From an uncultured Paraburkholderia sp. (GTDB taxonomy: Bacteria > Pseudomonadota > Gammaproteobacteria > Burkholderiales > Burkholderiaceae): a stretch of 64,000 bases of DNA. Location: the NCBI GenBank assembly GCA_940747215.1, contig CALNWS010000001.1, forward strand, positions 112,369-176,368. Reading direction: 5' to 3'. Positions within the stretch are counted from its first letter, which is position 1; each line of letters begins with the position of its first letter. The notes beneath the pieces were generated by a model that did not search any database, was not told the origin of the DNA, and worked only from the letters and a program-made list of their open reading frames with translations. The position numbers and the translations under genes were made by a program. Shown here piece after piece: positions 9,878 to 19,532 of the stretch.

Positions 9878-11154
9878 TCACGCACGATCCAGCCTGCGCG
9901 CGAAACGGAACAGACGCTGCTCCGCTCGCGCACGGCACATGAAACGGTTTGCGGTCCGCAGCAGGATCGCTTTGATCGTGAACGCCTGCTCGCCTGGAAT
10001 CGTCACCATGATCTTGTAGTAGTCCCACGGCTCCTTGGACTCGGCCGGCGTCTTCACCTGCATCAGGTACATGTCGTGAATCATGCTGCCGTCCTGACGG
10101 ATGTAGCCCTTCGCGTAGAAGTCGTCGATCTTCGTCTTGCGCAGCTGAGCCATCACCTTGTCCGCGTCGGTAGAGCCCACAGCCTTTACGGCATTCAGAT
10201 ATGTCATGGTCGCCGAGTAGTCGGCGGCTTGCAGGCTCGACGGCATCTTCTTCATCTTGTCGAAGTAGCGTTGCGCCCACTTGCACGTATTCGCATCCTT
10301 GTTCCAGTACCAGCTGTCCGTCAGCACCAGACCTTGCGTGGTCTCGAGACCGAGGCTGTGCACGTCGTCGATGAACATCAGCAGCGCGGCGAGTTTCATC
10401 GTCTTCGTGAGACCGAATTCCTTCGCGGCCTTGATCGAGTTGACCGTGTCACCGCCCGCGTTCGCGAGGCCGAGGATCTGCGCTTTCAAGGCCTGCGCCT
10501 GCAAGAGGAACGACGAGAAGTCCGACGCCGACAGCGGCGCGCGAACGGCACCCAGCACTTGGCCGCCGTTCGTCTTCACCACGTCCGACGTCGCCTCTTC
10601 GAGCGCATTGCCGAATGCGTAATCGGCGGTCAGGAAGTACCACGTCTTGCCGCCCTGCTTCGTCACCGCGGACCCGTGCCGTTGGCGAGCGCAGTCGTGT
10701 CGTACGCGTAGTGCACCGTGTACGGCGTACATTGCTCGTTCGTGAGCGTGTCGGCGCCTGCGCCGATGTTGATGTAGACCTTGTGCTTTTCGCCCGCCAC
10801 CGTGTTCATCGAAAGACCGGTTGCCGAGTTAGTGCCGCCGATCAGCATATCGATGCTGTCGCGATCGAACCACTCGCGCGCACGCGACGCGGCGATGTCC
10901 GCCTTGTTCTGATGATCCGCGTAGACGAGCGTAATCGGCTTGCCGTTGACCTTGCCGCCGAAGTCCGCGATCGCCATGCGGATGGCTTCGAGACCGCCCT
11001 GTCCGTCGATGTCCGCGTACAGCCCCGACAGGTCCGTGACGAAGCCGATCTTCATGGCATCATCGGCCGCTTGCGCGCTGCCCATCGTGAAAGCGGTGCC
11101 GGCGGCAACCGCAAAACAGGCCGAGGCAATGCGCGCGAGTGGGTTCTTTTTCAT
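9878..11154 (-). pseudogene. ABC transporter substrate-binding protein (LivK-like), one main frameshift
   Basis: Signal peptide MKKNPLARIASACFAVAAGT with cleavage near SAQA-ADD, followed by a type I periplasmic binding domain (MKIGFVTDLSGLYADIDGQG). The frame breaks near 10670 after YDTTALANGTG and continues in another frame as VTKQGGKTWYFLTADYAFG to the C-terminal VTIPGEQAF. The last 35 residues after that look unlike the family and probably follow a second shift. It heads the second liv operon's permease genes. Substrate cannot be told from sequence; this subfamily often binds aromatic or branched-chain acids. Confidence 0.88.
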
Positions 11155-11220
11155 TCATGTGTCTCTTGGTTTCTTCGCTTGTGGTTACCAGAGGCAATTA
11201 GGCGCGTTACATGACTCCGC

Positions 11221-11944
11221 CTATACGCCCAGCAGATCGTGCAGGACTGGCATCTTGCTTTCGAGCTCACCTGCCCCAAAATACTTTGACAATTGTGCCG
11301 TGCTCCTCCCGTAGAAGCGGTCGGCGAGCGGCGCGGCGAAACGGAAATTCTGTTCGACCATCACCACCGTATAGCCACGCAATTTCAGCGTGACGATCAT
11401 GCGTGCGAGCGCCTTCACGATGACAGGCGCCAATCCTTCCGAAATCTCGTCGAGCAGCAACAGACTCGCACCCGTGCGCAGGATGCGCGCGACCGCGAGC
11501 ATCTGCTGTTCGCCACTTGAGAGACGCGTGCCTTGGCTCATGCGGCGTTCGTAGAAATTCGGGAACATCGAGTAAATTTCGTCGAGCGACATCATGTGCG
11601 CCTTGTCGCCGACGGGCGGCGGCAGCAACAGATTTTCCTCGCACGAGAGGCTCGAAAAAATGCCGTGCTCTTCGGGACAGTAACCCACGCCGCAGTGCGC
11701 GATACGATGCGTCGACAGGTTGATCGTTTCGCGCGCCGATACGGATCGTGCACGTACGGCGTCCCGTGAGTCCCATGATCGCGCGCATGGTCGTGATGCG
11801 CCCTGCTCCATTGCGCCTAAGCAGCGTGACCACTTCACCGCGATTCACCATCAGATCGACGCTGTGCAGAAATGTGGGATTCTCCGTACCACGCCTGCAA
11901 TCCGGCATTTCCAGCACAGGCTCGCCCGCTACCGTGCCGCTCAC
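11221..11944 (-). pseudogene. livF: Branched-chain amino acid ABC ATPase LivF, second copy, decayed
   Basis: Walker A has degenerated to RRNGAGRITTM: the catalytic Lys is replaced by Arg. The signature-like segment TRLSSGEQQMLAVARIL, Walker B LLLLDEISEGLAP and the C-terminus ELESKMPVLHDLLGV are recognisable, but the first 100 codons lie in a different frame from the rest, and the region around RFYGRSTAQLSKYFG is scrambled relative to LivF. Between livG2 and livK2 of the same dead operon. Confidence 0.88.
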
Positions 11945-11975
11945 TTCGCGGCTTTCTCGCTCGGCAATCGTATCA

Positions 11976-12420
11976 TCAGTGCTCTCCGGCGAGCGCCGCG
12001 TCGGCGCTGCCCATGTAGGCCTGCATCACCAGCGGATTCTTGGACACTTCGGCGTAGCTGCCTTCGGCGAGCACTTCGCCCCGTTGCAACACGGTGATCG
12101 TGTCCGAAATGCCGGCGATCACATTCATGTTGTGCTCGACCATCAGAATCGTGCGGCCGCTCGATACTTTTTTGATCAGCGCCGTTACACGGTCGACGTC
12201 TTCGTGGCCCATGCCTACGTCGGTTCGTCGAGCAACATCAGTTCGGGTTCCATGGCGAGCATCGTCGCGATTTCAAGCGCGCTTGCGGCCATATGAAAGC
12301 TCGACCGTCAACACATCGGCGAAATCCGTCAATCCGATCTGCGTGAGCAGATCCATTGCGCGGACATCGAGTTCGCGCAGCGTGCGCTTGCTCTTCCAGA
12401 AGTGATAGGCGATGCCGAGC
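11976..12420 (-). pseudogene. livG: C-terminal remnant of ABC ATPase LivG, second copy
   Basis: Only the 3' part survives. It begins with the LivG stretch RTLRELDVRAMDLLTQIGL, reads to LTVELSYGRKRA, then changes frame through MLAMEPELMLLDEPT (Walker B) and again into GHEDVDRVTALIKKVSSGRTILMVEHNMNVI to the end at 11976. The P-loop half is absent: at about 12420 the sequence joins directly to the interior of a GMC oxidoreductase gene. This junction removed the 5' half of livG and the 3' half of the GMC gene. Confidence 0.85.
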
Positions 12421-13677
12421 GGCCGCTGAATCCGGCGATTCGATGTGAATACTGCCGCGTGACGTGGGCCGCAACTGACACACCGACGCCGTGAACGCAT
12501 TGAAGCGATGCAGCGGCTCGCCGAAACGATCGAGGGAAAGCGGCTGCACGTGATACTCGAAATCGGGACACGTGAGCGAGCGATCGGCAGGATCGGATTT
12601 CGCAAACGCGCCGAGTTGCGATGGCGACATCGACATCGGTCCACTTTGAAACAGCAGGTATTGCAGGCCGATCATCAGCTTGCCCCACCAATGCGCGGAA
12701 GCCGTGTTCAGCGTGCGCACGCCGTCGACTTTATACGCCATGCGCAATTGCAGATGGTCCTGCAGATTTTCGCCGACACCACGCAAGTCCGCGACCACGG
12801 GAATGCTGAGATCATGCAGACGCGCACCGTTGCCGATGCCCGAAATTTCGAGCAGTTGCGGCGAGTTCACCGCGCCCGAACTAAGGATCACTTCGCAGCG
12901 CGCACGCGCGACGTAGTCCACGTTGTTGCCGCGATATTCGACGCCGACACAGCGACGTCCTTCGAACACGACACGCTGCGTATGCGCACCGGTGATGACC
13001 GTGAGATTCGGCCGCTTCATCGCGGGACGCAAAAACGCTTTCGATGCGTTCCAACGAATACCGCGCTTCTGATTCACGTCGAAATAACCGACGCCAGTTT
13101 TGTCGCCGCGGTTGAAGTCGTCGGTGGCGGAAATGCCGTTTTCCTGTGCGGCACGCGAGAACTCTTCGAGAATCTTCCATTGCAGACGCTGCTTCTCGAC
13201 GCGCCACGGTCCGCCCGCGCTTTGCGATTCGTTCGCACTTGCGTGGTGATCTTCACTGCGCTTGAACACGGGCAGCACCGAATTCCACGACCAGGAAGTG
13301 TCGTTCGTCACGCGTGCCCATTCGTCGTAATCCTCGCGCTGCCCTCGCATTTAGATCATGCCGTTGATCGACGATCTGCCGCCAAGCACACGATCACGCG
13401 GATACGACAGCGCGCGCCCGTTCAATCCCGCTTCCGCCTACGTCTTGTAGAGCCCGTCCGTGCGCGGATTGCCGATGCAGTACAGATAGCCGACGGGCAC
13501 GTGAATCCAGTGATAGTCGTCTTTGCCGCCAGCTTCGAGCAGCAACACCTGCACGTCAGGATCCTGCGTCAGCCGGTTGGCAAGCACTCAACCCGCTGTG
13601 CCCGTGCCAACGATGATGTAATCGAATTCGCCCTCCAGCTTCCGGCTCTCGGAAGCTGCGCTTGCGGTGTCGCTCAT
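12420..13677 (-). pseudogene. GMC-family oxidoreductase (choline dehydrogenase-like), three nonsense codons and 3' deletion
   Basis: Starts at 13677 with MSDTASAASESRKLEGEFDY and an FAD motif IVGTGTAG. In-frame stops interrupt it at the Cys position after GTGTAG (TGA), after DGLYKT (TAG) and at GMI*MRGQ (TAA). The rest (MRGQREDYDEWA, GVGENLQDHLQLRMAYKV, CPDFEYHVQPLSLDRFGEP, TSRGSIHIES) is a good GMC protein until about 12420, where it fuses to the livG remnant. The active-site His and C-terminal FAD region are missing. The long 1.1-kb reading frame that remains is a gene fusion by deletion, not a real protein. Confidence 0.9.
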
Positions 13678-13725
13678 GGTCGTGTCTCCTGATTTTTGCT
13701 CTTTGCGTATGCTAGCTATGCGCTG

Positions 13726-15271
13726 CTATTTGGCTACCGGCATGGTGAACTCGGCACCCTTCGCGATGCTGTCCGGCCAGCGCTGCATGATGCTTTTGTA
13801 GCGCGTATAAAAACGCACGCCTTCTTCGCCATATGCATGATAATCGCCGAACAGCGAGCGCTTCCATCCACCGAAAGAATGCCAAGCCATCGGCACCGGA
13901 ATCGGCACGTTGATGCCTACCATGCCGATCTGGATCTGCCGCGAGAAAGCGCGTGCAACGCCGCCATCCGAAGTGAAGAGCGACACGCCGTTCGCAAACT
14001 CATTGGCGTTGATGAGTTCCATTGCCGATGCAAAATCAGGCACGCGCACCACACACAACACGGGATCGAAAATCTCTTCGCGATAGATCTTCATGTCGGT
14101 CGACACATCGTCGAACAACGTGCCACCGAGGAAGAAGCCTTTCTCGTGACCGGCGACCTGATGGCCGCGTCCATCGACGACGAGTTTCGCGCACGCCGCG
14201 ACGCCCGCCTCGATATAACCCATCACCTTGTCGCGATGCGCGCCCGTGACGAGCGGACCCATTTCAGCTTCCGCTTCCATGCCGTTGAGAATCTTCAGGC
14301 TCTTCACGCGCGGCGTGAGTCGCTCGATCAGTTCATCGGCGATATGCCCCACTGCAACCGCGACCGAGATCGCCATGCAGCGTTCGCCCGCTGAACCGTA
14401 GGCCGCGCCGATGAACACATCGACGGCCTAGTCGAGATCGGTGTCGGGCATCACGACGAGATGGTTCTTCGCACCACCGAGCGCCTGCACGCGCTTGCCG
14501 TGTTTCGTGCCTTCCGTGTAGATGTATTCGGCAATCGGCGTGGAGCCGACGAACGACAACGCGCTCACGTCCGGATGCGCGAGCAGTGCATCGACAGCCA
14601 CCTTATCGCCATATACGACGTTGAACACACCGTCGGGCAGACCGGCTTCCTTCAGCAATTCGGCGAGACGGTTGGAACAGGATGGATCGCGTTCAGACGA
14701 TTTCAGCACGAACGTGTTGCCGCAGGCAATCGCGACGGGAAACATCCAACACGGCACCATCATCGGGAAATTGAACGGCGTGATACCAGCGACCACGCCG
14801 ATCGGTTGACGCAGGTTCCAGTTGTCGATGCCGCCGCCGATCTGATCGGTGAAATCCGTCTTGAGCAGATTCGGAATGCCGCAAGCGAACTCGACGATCT
14901 CGATGCCACGCATCACTTCGCCTTTCGCGTCCGAAAACACCTTGCCGTGTTCGCGCGTAATCAGTTCGGCGAGTTCGTCGTGGTGATGACGGTCGAGCAG
15001 TTAGTTCCTTGAACTTGAACAGCACGCGGGCGCGTTTGATCGGTGCCGTTTCGCTCCATGCGGGAAATGCGGCTTTGGCCGCGGCCACCGCGGCGTCCAC
15101 TTCGGCGACGCTCGCAAGCGGCACACGCGTGCTTACGCTGCCGAGCGCGGGATTGAAGACATCACCGAAACGGCCGCTCGTGCCTTCCACCAGCTTGCCG
15201 TTGATGACGTGGGTCAGCGCGCGTGCGCCGGTTTCGTTCCGAACGGTTTCGTCCTGGTATGTCTCGCTCAT
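13726..15271 (-). pseudogene. mmsA: Methylmalonate-semialdehyde dehydrogenase MmsA, decayed
   Basis: CoA-acylating aldehyde dehydrogenase of valine and inositol catabolism. It starts at 15271 ([10 protein letters not shown]), with the typical [22 protein letters not shown]-terminus. The frame is lost near 15000. The middle ([37 protein letters not shown]) then meets an in-frame TAG at 14428-14430 where Gln is expected (DLD*AVDV). The last third, with [11 protein letters not shown] containing the catalytic Cys, is open to 13726. It is divergent from the intact lysR at 15401, likely its former regulator. Confidence 0.92.
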
Positions 15272-15400
15272 TGTGTCCTCTTCAGTGAAGATCGTCCGCC
15301 CAACGGATGGGGCGTGATGACCTAGAGCGTACGGCGCTTCCGGGCGACAAATCCAATGAGTTATGTTCAACTGCTTTATAAGGCACACTAATATCAGCGT

Positions 15401-16288
15401 ATGGATCTGACTCTGCTCCGGGCTTTTGTCACCGTGGCGCGTGAAGGCAACCTCACGCGTGCTGCAGTGCAACTGCATCTCACCCAGCCTGCCGTGAGCC
15501 TGCAAATCAAGCATTTGCAGAAAACGCTCGGCGTGACGTTGTTCACGCGCACGTCGCACGGCCTCACGCTTACGCGTGACGGGCAGGCGTTGCTGCCGCA
15601 TGCGGAACGCGCTATCAGCGCGGCAACGGACGTGCAGCGCGCAGCGGAGTCGTTGCGTCAGGAAGTGCGCGGACGGCTGCGCGTCGGCATGATTCTCGAT
15701 CCTCAATTTCTGCGCCTAGGCGGCTTTCTCAGACAACTGGTCGAGAAGTGGCCGCACATCGAAACGGCACTGCGGCACGGCATGTCCGGCTGGGTGCGCG
15801 ATCAGGTTCGCGCGGGCGAGCTGGACGTGGGCTACTACATCGGCCTGCCGTCCGAGGACGACACGCGTGACGGCCTCGCCTTCTACGCCGTCACGCTTAC
15901 GCATTTCCAGTATCGGGTGCTCGCGCCGGCAGGCTGGAAGGATCGCGTGAAGAATATGCGCGACTGGCGCTCGCTCGCCACGCTGCCGTGGATCTGGACG
16001 CCGCCCGCGTCCGCGCATAACCGTCTGCTCACGCGCTGTTTCGACAAAACCGGCGTGAAGCCCGTGAAGGTCGCGGAAGTGGACCAGGAACCGTCGATGC
16101 TCGATCTGGTCAAGTCAGGCGTGGGGCTTACGCTCGCTCGCGACACGACGGCCATTGCCGAGGTGCACGCGCATGCGCTGACTATCGTCGAGGGCGTCAC
16201 GGTGCCGACGCAGCTCAGCTTCATCACGCTTGCGCAACGCAAGAACGAACCGGCTATCGCGGCGGTATTGGCGCTGATGGAGAAGTAG
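15401..16288 (+). CDS. LysR-family transcriptional regulator
   Basis: The product is 295 aa: a winged HTH at about residues 1-60 ([20 protein letters not shown], then a recognition helix [15 protein letters not shown]) and a LysR substrate-binding domain from about residue 90. It is divergent from mmsA with 129 bp between the starts, the usual arrangement of a LysR protein and its target. As mmsA is dead, it may now have no local target. No stop or shift is seen. The effector is unknown. Confidence 0.9.
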   Translation: MDLTLLRAFVTVAREGNLTRAAVQLHLTQPAVSLQIKHLQKTLGVTLFTRTSHGLTLTRDGQALLPHAERAISAATDVQRAAESLRQEVRGRLRVGMILDPQFLRLGGFLRQLVEKWPHIETALRHGMSGWVRDQVRAGELDVGYYIGLPSEDDTRDGLAFYAVTLTHFQYRVLAPAGWKDRVKNMRDWRSLATLPWIWTPPASAHNRLLTRCFDKTGVKPVKVAEVDQEPSMLDLVKSGVGLTLARDTTAIAEVHAHALTIVEGVTVPTQLSFITLAQRKNEPAIAAVLALMEK

Positions 16289-16583
16289 TGGTCGGCCCTG
16301 AAGCAGGATCTGGCTGCAGCGTAGCGGCAGAATGGATCGCAAGACGAGCGACAACGCAAGCCGCATAATGAGGCGCTCTCATTATACAGCGGCACGGCTG
16401 CATCATAAGCGATGGAATGCTTGCTGCTGAAACCATACCGTCACGCACTTTTTGTTAGATTGACGTTTCGCGCGTTTGCGGCGCCCCATCGTTTCCGTTC
16501 CGTCTGACTTTGTCCTTCCCGGCAGCTTCGCTCCGGCATGGCCAGAAGCTGCCGATCACTCCATCCTTCTTCAGGAGCCTGAC

Positions 16584-17051
16584 ATGGCACGCAACATCGA
16601 AATCAAAGCTCGCGCCGGAAACGCCGCTGATCTTCCGCCAGCAGGACTTTTTTTCTACGACGTGCCGCGCGGCCGCCTGAAGCTGCGCCAGTTCGACGAC
16701 GGTACGCCGGCCGAACTCATCTTCTATCAACGCGACGATCACGACGGCCCGAAGGCGTCGTACTACACGCGCAGCCCAGTGACGAATCCTGAAGCGATGC
16801 ACGCGCTGCTCGCCACGGCGCTCACCACGCGCGGCATCGTGACGAAGGAACGGCATGTCTATCTGACTCGCGTGGACGGTCTCGGCGATTTCGTCGAACT
16901 CGAAGTGCTGCTTACACAGGACAACGAGGAAGGCGGCCACGCCGAAGCTCACGCGATGTTCGAAACGCTCGGCGTGCCGGAATCGGATCTCGTCGCGGTA
17001 GTGTATGTCGATCTGCTGAATCCGGACGACGAACCTAGGCAAGCCGCATAA
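16584..17051 (+). CDS. CYTH-domain protein (class IV adenylate cyclase-like), internally shortened
   Basis: Begins MARNIEIKAR, matching the ExExK triphosphate-tunnel motif of CYTH proteins in the form EIKAR, with the later strands RLKLRQF and VDGLGDFVELEVLL. It is 155 aa, shorter than the usual roughly 175. The N-terminal helix region after NAAD is missing, and the segment before LTRVDGLG is some nine residues shorter than in relatives I remember. Both look like in-frame losses. The start at 16584 has AGGAG 9 bp upstream. The frame is open, but whether it still binds a triphosphate is doubtful. Confidence 0.75.
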   Translation: MARNIEIKARAGNAADLPPAGLFFYDVPRGRLKLRQFDDGTPAELIFYQRDDHDGPKASYYTRSPVTNPEAMHALLATALTTRGIVTKERHVYLTRVDGLGDFVELEVLLTQDNEEGGHAEAHAMFETLGVPESDLVAVVYVDLLNPDDEPRQAA

Positions 17052-17091
17052 CCGCCAGCTTCAGACAGATTGAATGGCGCGCGCCTCACGC

Positions 17092-17583
17092 TCAGATGGG
17101 CACCGCCCCCGGCGACAGATGGCCGAGCGGCAACGGCCCGTTGCGCTTGAACGTGGTGAGCACGATGTTCGAGCGCACACTGTCCACACCGGGCACGCGC
17201 ATCAGCTTCTTCATGACGAACGTCGACAGATAGTTCAGATCAGGCGCGACGATGCGCAGCAGATAATCGGCGTCGCCCACCACCGCGTGACATTCGAGCA
17301 CTTCGGACAGCACGTCGATCTGTTGCTGGAACTGTTCGATGATCGAATCGCCGTGATGCTTGAGTTTGAGGCTCGTAAAAGCGGTCACCCCGAGGCCGAG
17401 TTTTTCCGGCCGCAGCACGACGCGATAGCCGTCCACCACACCCACCTGTTCCAGCCGCTGTAGACGCCGCCCGATCTGCGACGGCGAAAGCGGCACCTGC
17501 TCCGCCAGTTGCTGATGCGTTGCGCGACCGAAGCGCTGAAGCACGTCGAGCAGCACGAGATCGAAGTGGTCGAGTTCCAACAT
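17092..17583 (-). CDS. Lrp/AsnC-family transcriptional regulator
   Basis: The product is about 163 aa from MLELDHFDL. The N-terminal HTH (QLAEQVPLSPSQIGRRLQRL) is followed by an AsnC-type ligand domain (VLECHAVVGDADYLLRIVAPDL). An in-frame ATG five codons upstream (17598) is also possible. It is divergent from phhA with about 145 bp between; in Burkholderia an Lrp-type regulator commonly sits beside phhA, so it probably controls phenylalanine hydroxylase in response to an aromatic amino acid. Intact. Confidence 0.92.
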   Translation of the reverse strand: MLELDHFDLVLLDVLQRFGRATHQQLAEQVPLSPSQIGRRLQRLEQVGVVDGYRVVLRPEKLGLGVTAFTSLKLKHHGDSIIEQFQQQIDVLSEVLECHAVVGDADYLLRIVAPDLNYLSTFVMKKLMRVPGVDSVRSNIVLTTFKRNGPLPLGHLSPGAVPI

Positions 17584-17728
17584 GATGATTTCCCGCATTT
17601 ATTAGCCATTCAATGCGCTATTATTGCATATTTAAAGTTTATTGCGCCCGCTTTGCGACCAATCCGCGCGTCTGCCGCTCTACACTTGCAACATCAACAA
17701 CACGTTGCAGTTCTAGCGAAGCACACGC

Positions 17729-18619
17729 ATGTCAGCCGCCAACACCGCCAAACTCAAAGAACAGTTCGACGCAGGGCTCGAAACGCGAGCCGATTTCACC
17801 ATTGATCAACCGATGGCGCGCTACGGTGCGGTCGATCACGCCGTGTGGCAACAGCTGTATGCGCGTCAGACAGCGCTGCTCAAAGGACGCGTGTGCGACG
17901 AATTTCTGGAAGGTGTGGAGCGCATCGGTATGCCGGCGAACCGCGTGCCGTCGTTCGATGAAATTAACGCAAAGCTCACGCCGACGACCGGTTGGCAGAT
18001 CGTCGCAGTGCCGGGCCTCGTGCCGGACCAAGTGTTCTTCAAACATCTGGCGAATCGCCGTTTTCCAGTGACTTGGTGGATGCGCCGTCCAGACCAGCTC
18101 GACTACCTGCAGGAACCGGACTGTTTCCACGACCTGTTCGGCCATGTGCCGCTTCTCATCAATCCGGTTTTCGCCGACTACATGCATGCCTACGGCCGCG
18201 CCGCACTGGCCGCCGACAACGCGGGCGCGCTACCGCTTCTGGCACGGCTCTATTGGTACACAGTGGAGTTCGGATTGATCCGCGACGAGGCCAGTCCGAA
18301 CGGCATGAAAATCTACGGAGCCGGCATCGTATCGAGCAAAGGCGAGACTCTATACAGCCAGCAAAGCGCTGCGCCGAACCGGCTCGGTTTCAATCTGGAA
18401 CGCGTCATGCGAACGCGCTATCGCATCGACACGTTTCAGAAAACCTACTTCGTGATCGACGACTTTGCACAGTTCTTTAGCATCGCGCAGACGGACTTCG
18501 CGCCCCTGCTCGCGAAGCTCGTAGCCGAGTCCGCATTCGCCGCCGGCGACGTGCTGGATACCGACCGTGTAATGACGCGCGGCACGCAGGAAGGCTGGCT
18601 CGCCGATGGCGACGTCTGA
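17729..18619 (+). CDS. phhA: Phenylalanine 4-monooxygenase PhhA
   Basis: Tetrahydrobiopterin-dependent, non-haem iron enzyme converting phenylalanine to tyrosine. The product is 296 aa, normal for bacterial PhhA. The iron ligands are visible: His134 and His139 in DCFHDLFGHVPLL and Glu180 in YWYTVEFGL. It is followed by phhB, which recycles the pterin cofactor. In an obligate symbiont it could supply tyrosine from phenylalanine or start aromatic catabolism. No damage is seen. Confidence 0.96.
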   Translation: MSAANTAKLKEQFDAGLETRADFTIDQPMARYGAVDHAVWQQLYARQTALLKGRVCDEFLEGVERIGMPANRVPSFDEINAKLTPTTGWQIVAVPGLVPDQVFFKHLANRRFPVTWWMRRPDQLDYLQEPDCFHDLFGHVPLLINPVFADYMHAYGRAALAADNAGALPLLARLYWYTVEFGLIRDEASPNGMKIYGAGIVSSKGETLYSQQSAAPNRLGFNLERVMRTRYRIDTFQKTYFVIDDFAQFFSIAQTDFAPLLAKLVAESAFAAGDVLDTDRVMTRGTQEGWLADGDV

Positions 18620-18717
18620 CCCGTCTCCTGCGAGCTTCGGGTATCCGTGAAAAATGGTCGAAGCGCGTGCCTGCGAGCGCGCGTTCAGACATTCATCAGA
18701 TAGAGAGAGGGCGCACC

Positions 18718-19008
18718 ATAATCAGCAAACTGACTTCCGAGCAACGTAAGACGCAGATTGCCAAGCTGCACGGCTGGCAGATGGTCGATGGCCGCGACGC
18801 CATCAAACGCGAGTTTCAGTTCGCCGACTTCAACGAGGCCTTCGGCTTCATGACGCGCGTGGCGATCAAGGCGCAGGAGATGGACCACCATCCCGAATGG
18901 TTCAACGTGTACAACAAGGTGGAAATCACGCTGTCCACGCACGATGCAAACGGCATCACCGAGCGCGACACCAAACTGGCGAAGTTCATCGACGGTATTA
19001 CGGCGTAA
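18718..19008 (+). CDS. phhB: Pterin-4a-carbinolamine dehydratase PhhB with altered start codon
   Basis: Recycles 4a-hydroxytetrahydrobiopterin produced by PhhA. The family core is complete: HGWQMVDGRDAIKREFQF, the active-site motif EMDHHPEWFNVYNKVEI, and the end at 19008. The family N-terminus (ISKLTSEQRKTQIAKLHGW) aligns so that the initiator lies at 18718-18720, which reads ATA, not ATG, with a GAGAGAGGG box just upstream. The nearest in-frame alternative is GTG at 18667, without a convincing ribosome site. So the gene body is intact, but its expression may be weak or lost through a start-codon mutation. Confidence 0.85.
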   Translation: MISKLTSEQRKTQIAKLHGWQMVDGRDAIKREFQFADFNEAFGFMTRVAIKAQEMDHHPEWFNVYNKVEITLSTHDANGITERDTKLAKFIDGITA

Positions 19009-19358
19009 CAAATCCAACATCGATCGGATTGGATGTGCCGCGGTTTCGATTCGAAGCCGGGAGACGCATGCGCTTCATGCATATTTGGGCGCGAATGAAA
19101 GCGCATTGCAGGCAAGCTCGCACCCAAACCTTCAATTCTACAGGCTATATTAAGCTCCCATGCCTGCTTTGCAATCGGGTCCAAACGATCCGGCGATAGC
19201 GACTGCTGACGCTGTACAATCCAATCAGCAAGCAGCGCATACGGCTTGGAGAGCACGCTTGCCTCCTTGCACAGAACGAGTTCGTCGCCGCTCGAAGGTG
19301 AGCGGGCGCGCCAGAAGTTGATCGCGGCTTCCAGTTCGTGGATCGTTATTTCGGACAT
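18816..19358 (-). CDS. DUF3717-like small protein with overlong C-terminus
   Basis: Residues 1-70 from 19358 (MSEITIHELEAAINFWRARS ... SKPYALLADWIVQRQQS ... DPIAKQAWEL) resemble the short DUF3717 proteins of Burkholderia, normally about 75 aa. Here the frame does not stop near 19140 but runs on to 18816, antisense to phhB; the extra 110 residues look like shadow coding, so the natural stop has probably been lost. Function unknown. It may be expressed with an aberrant tail or be a recent pseudogene. Confidence 0.55.
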   Translation of the reverse strand: MSEITIHELEAAINFWRARSPSSGDELVLCKEASVLSKPYALLADWIVQRQQSLSPDRLDPIAKQAWELNIACRIEGLGASLPAMRFHSRPNMHEAHASPGFESKPRHIQSDRCWICYAVIPSMNFASLVSRSVMPFASCVDSVISTLLYTLNHSGWWSISCALIATRVMKPKASLKSAN

Positions 19359-19532
19359 GGCTTCGTGATCACTCGTTGGCCGGCGGGTGGCTAGCTGAAT
19401 GGCAACTCGATGGCTGCTTCGTGGCCGGTTCCTGCGAGTCAGGTACAGCCACGCCGCAGGCTGTCTGTGCAGCAGGCGCCCCGGCGAACCGCTTGCCCAA
19501 ACGCCTAAACCCATTGTACTTGAGCGAACCTC

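Noticed and set aside
12508..13692. 394-codon plus-strand frame
   Set aside because: Antisense to the GMC oxidoreductase remnant; long only because GC-rich coding DNA lacks stops in that frame.
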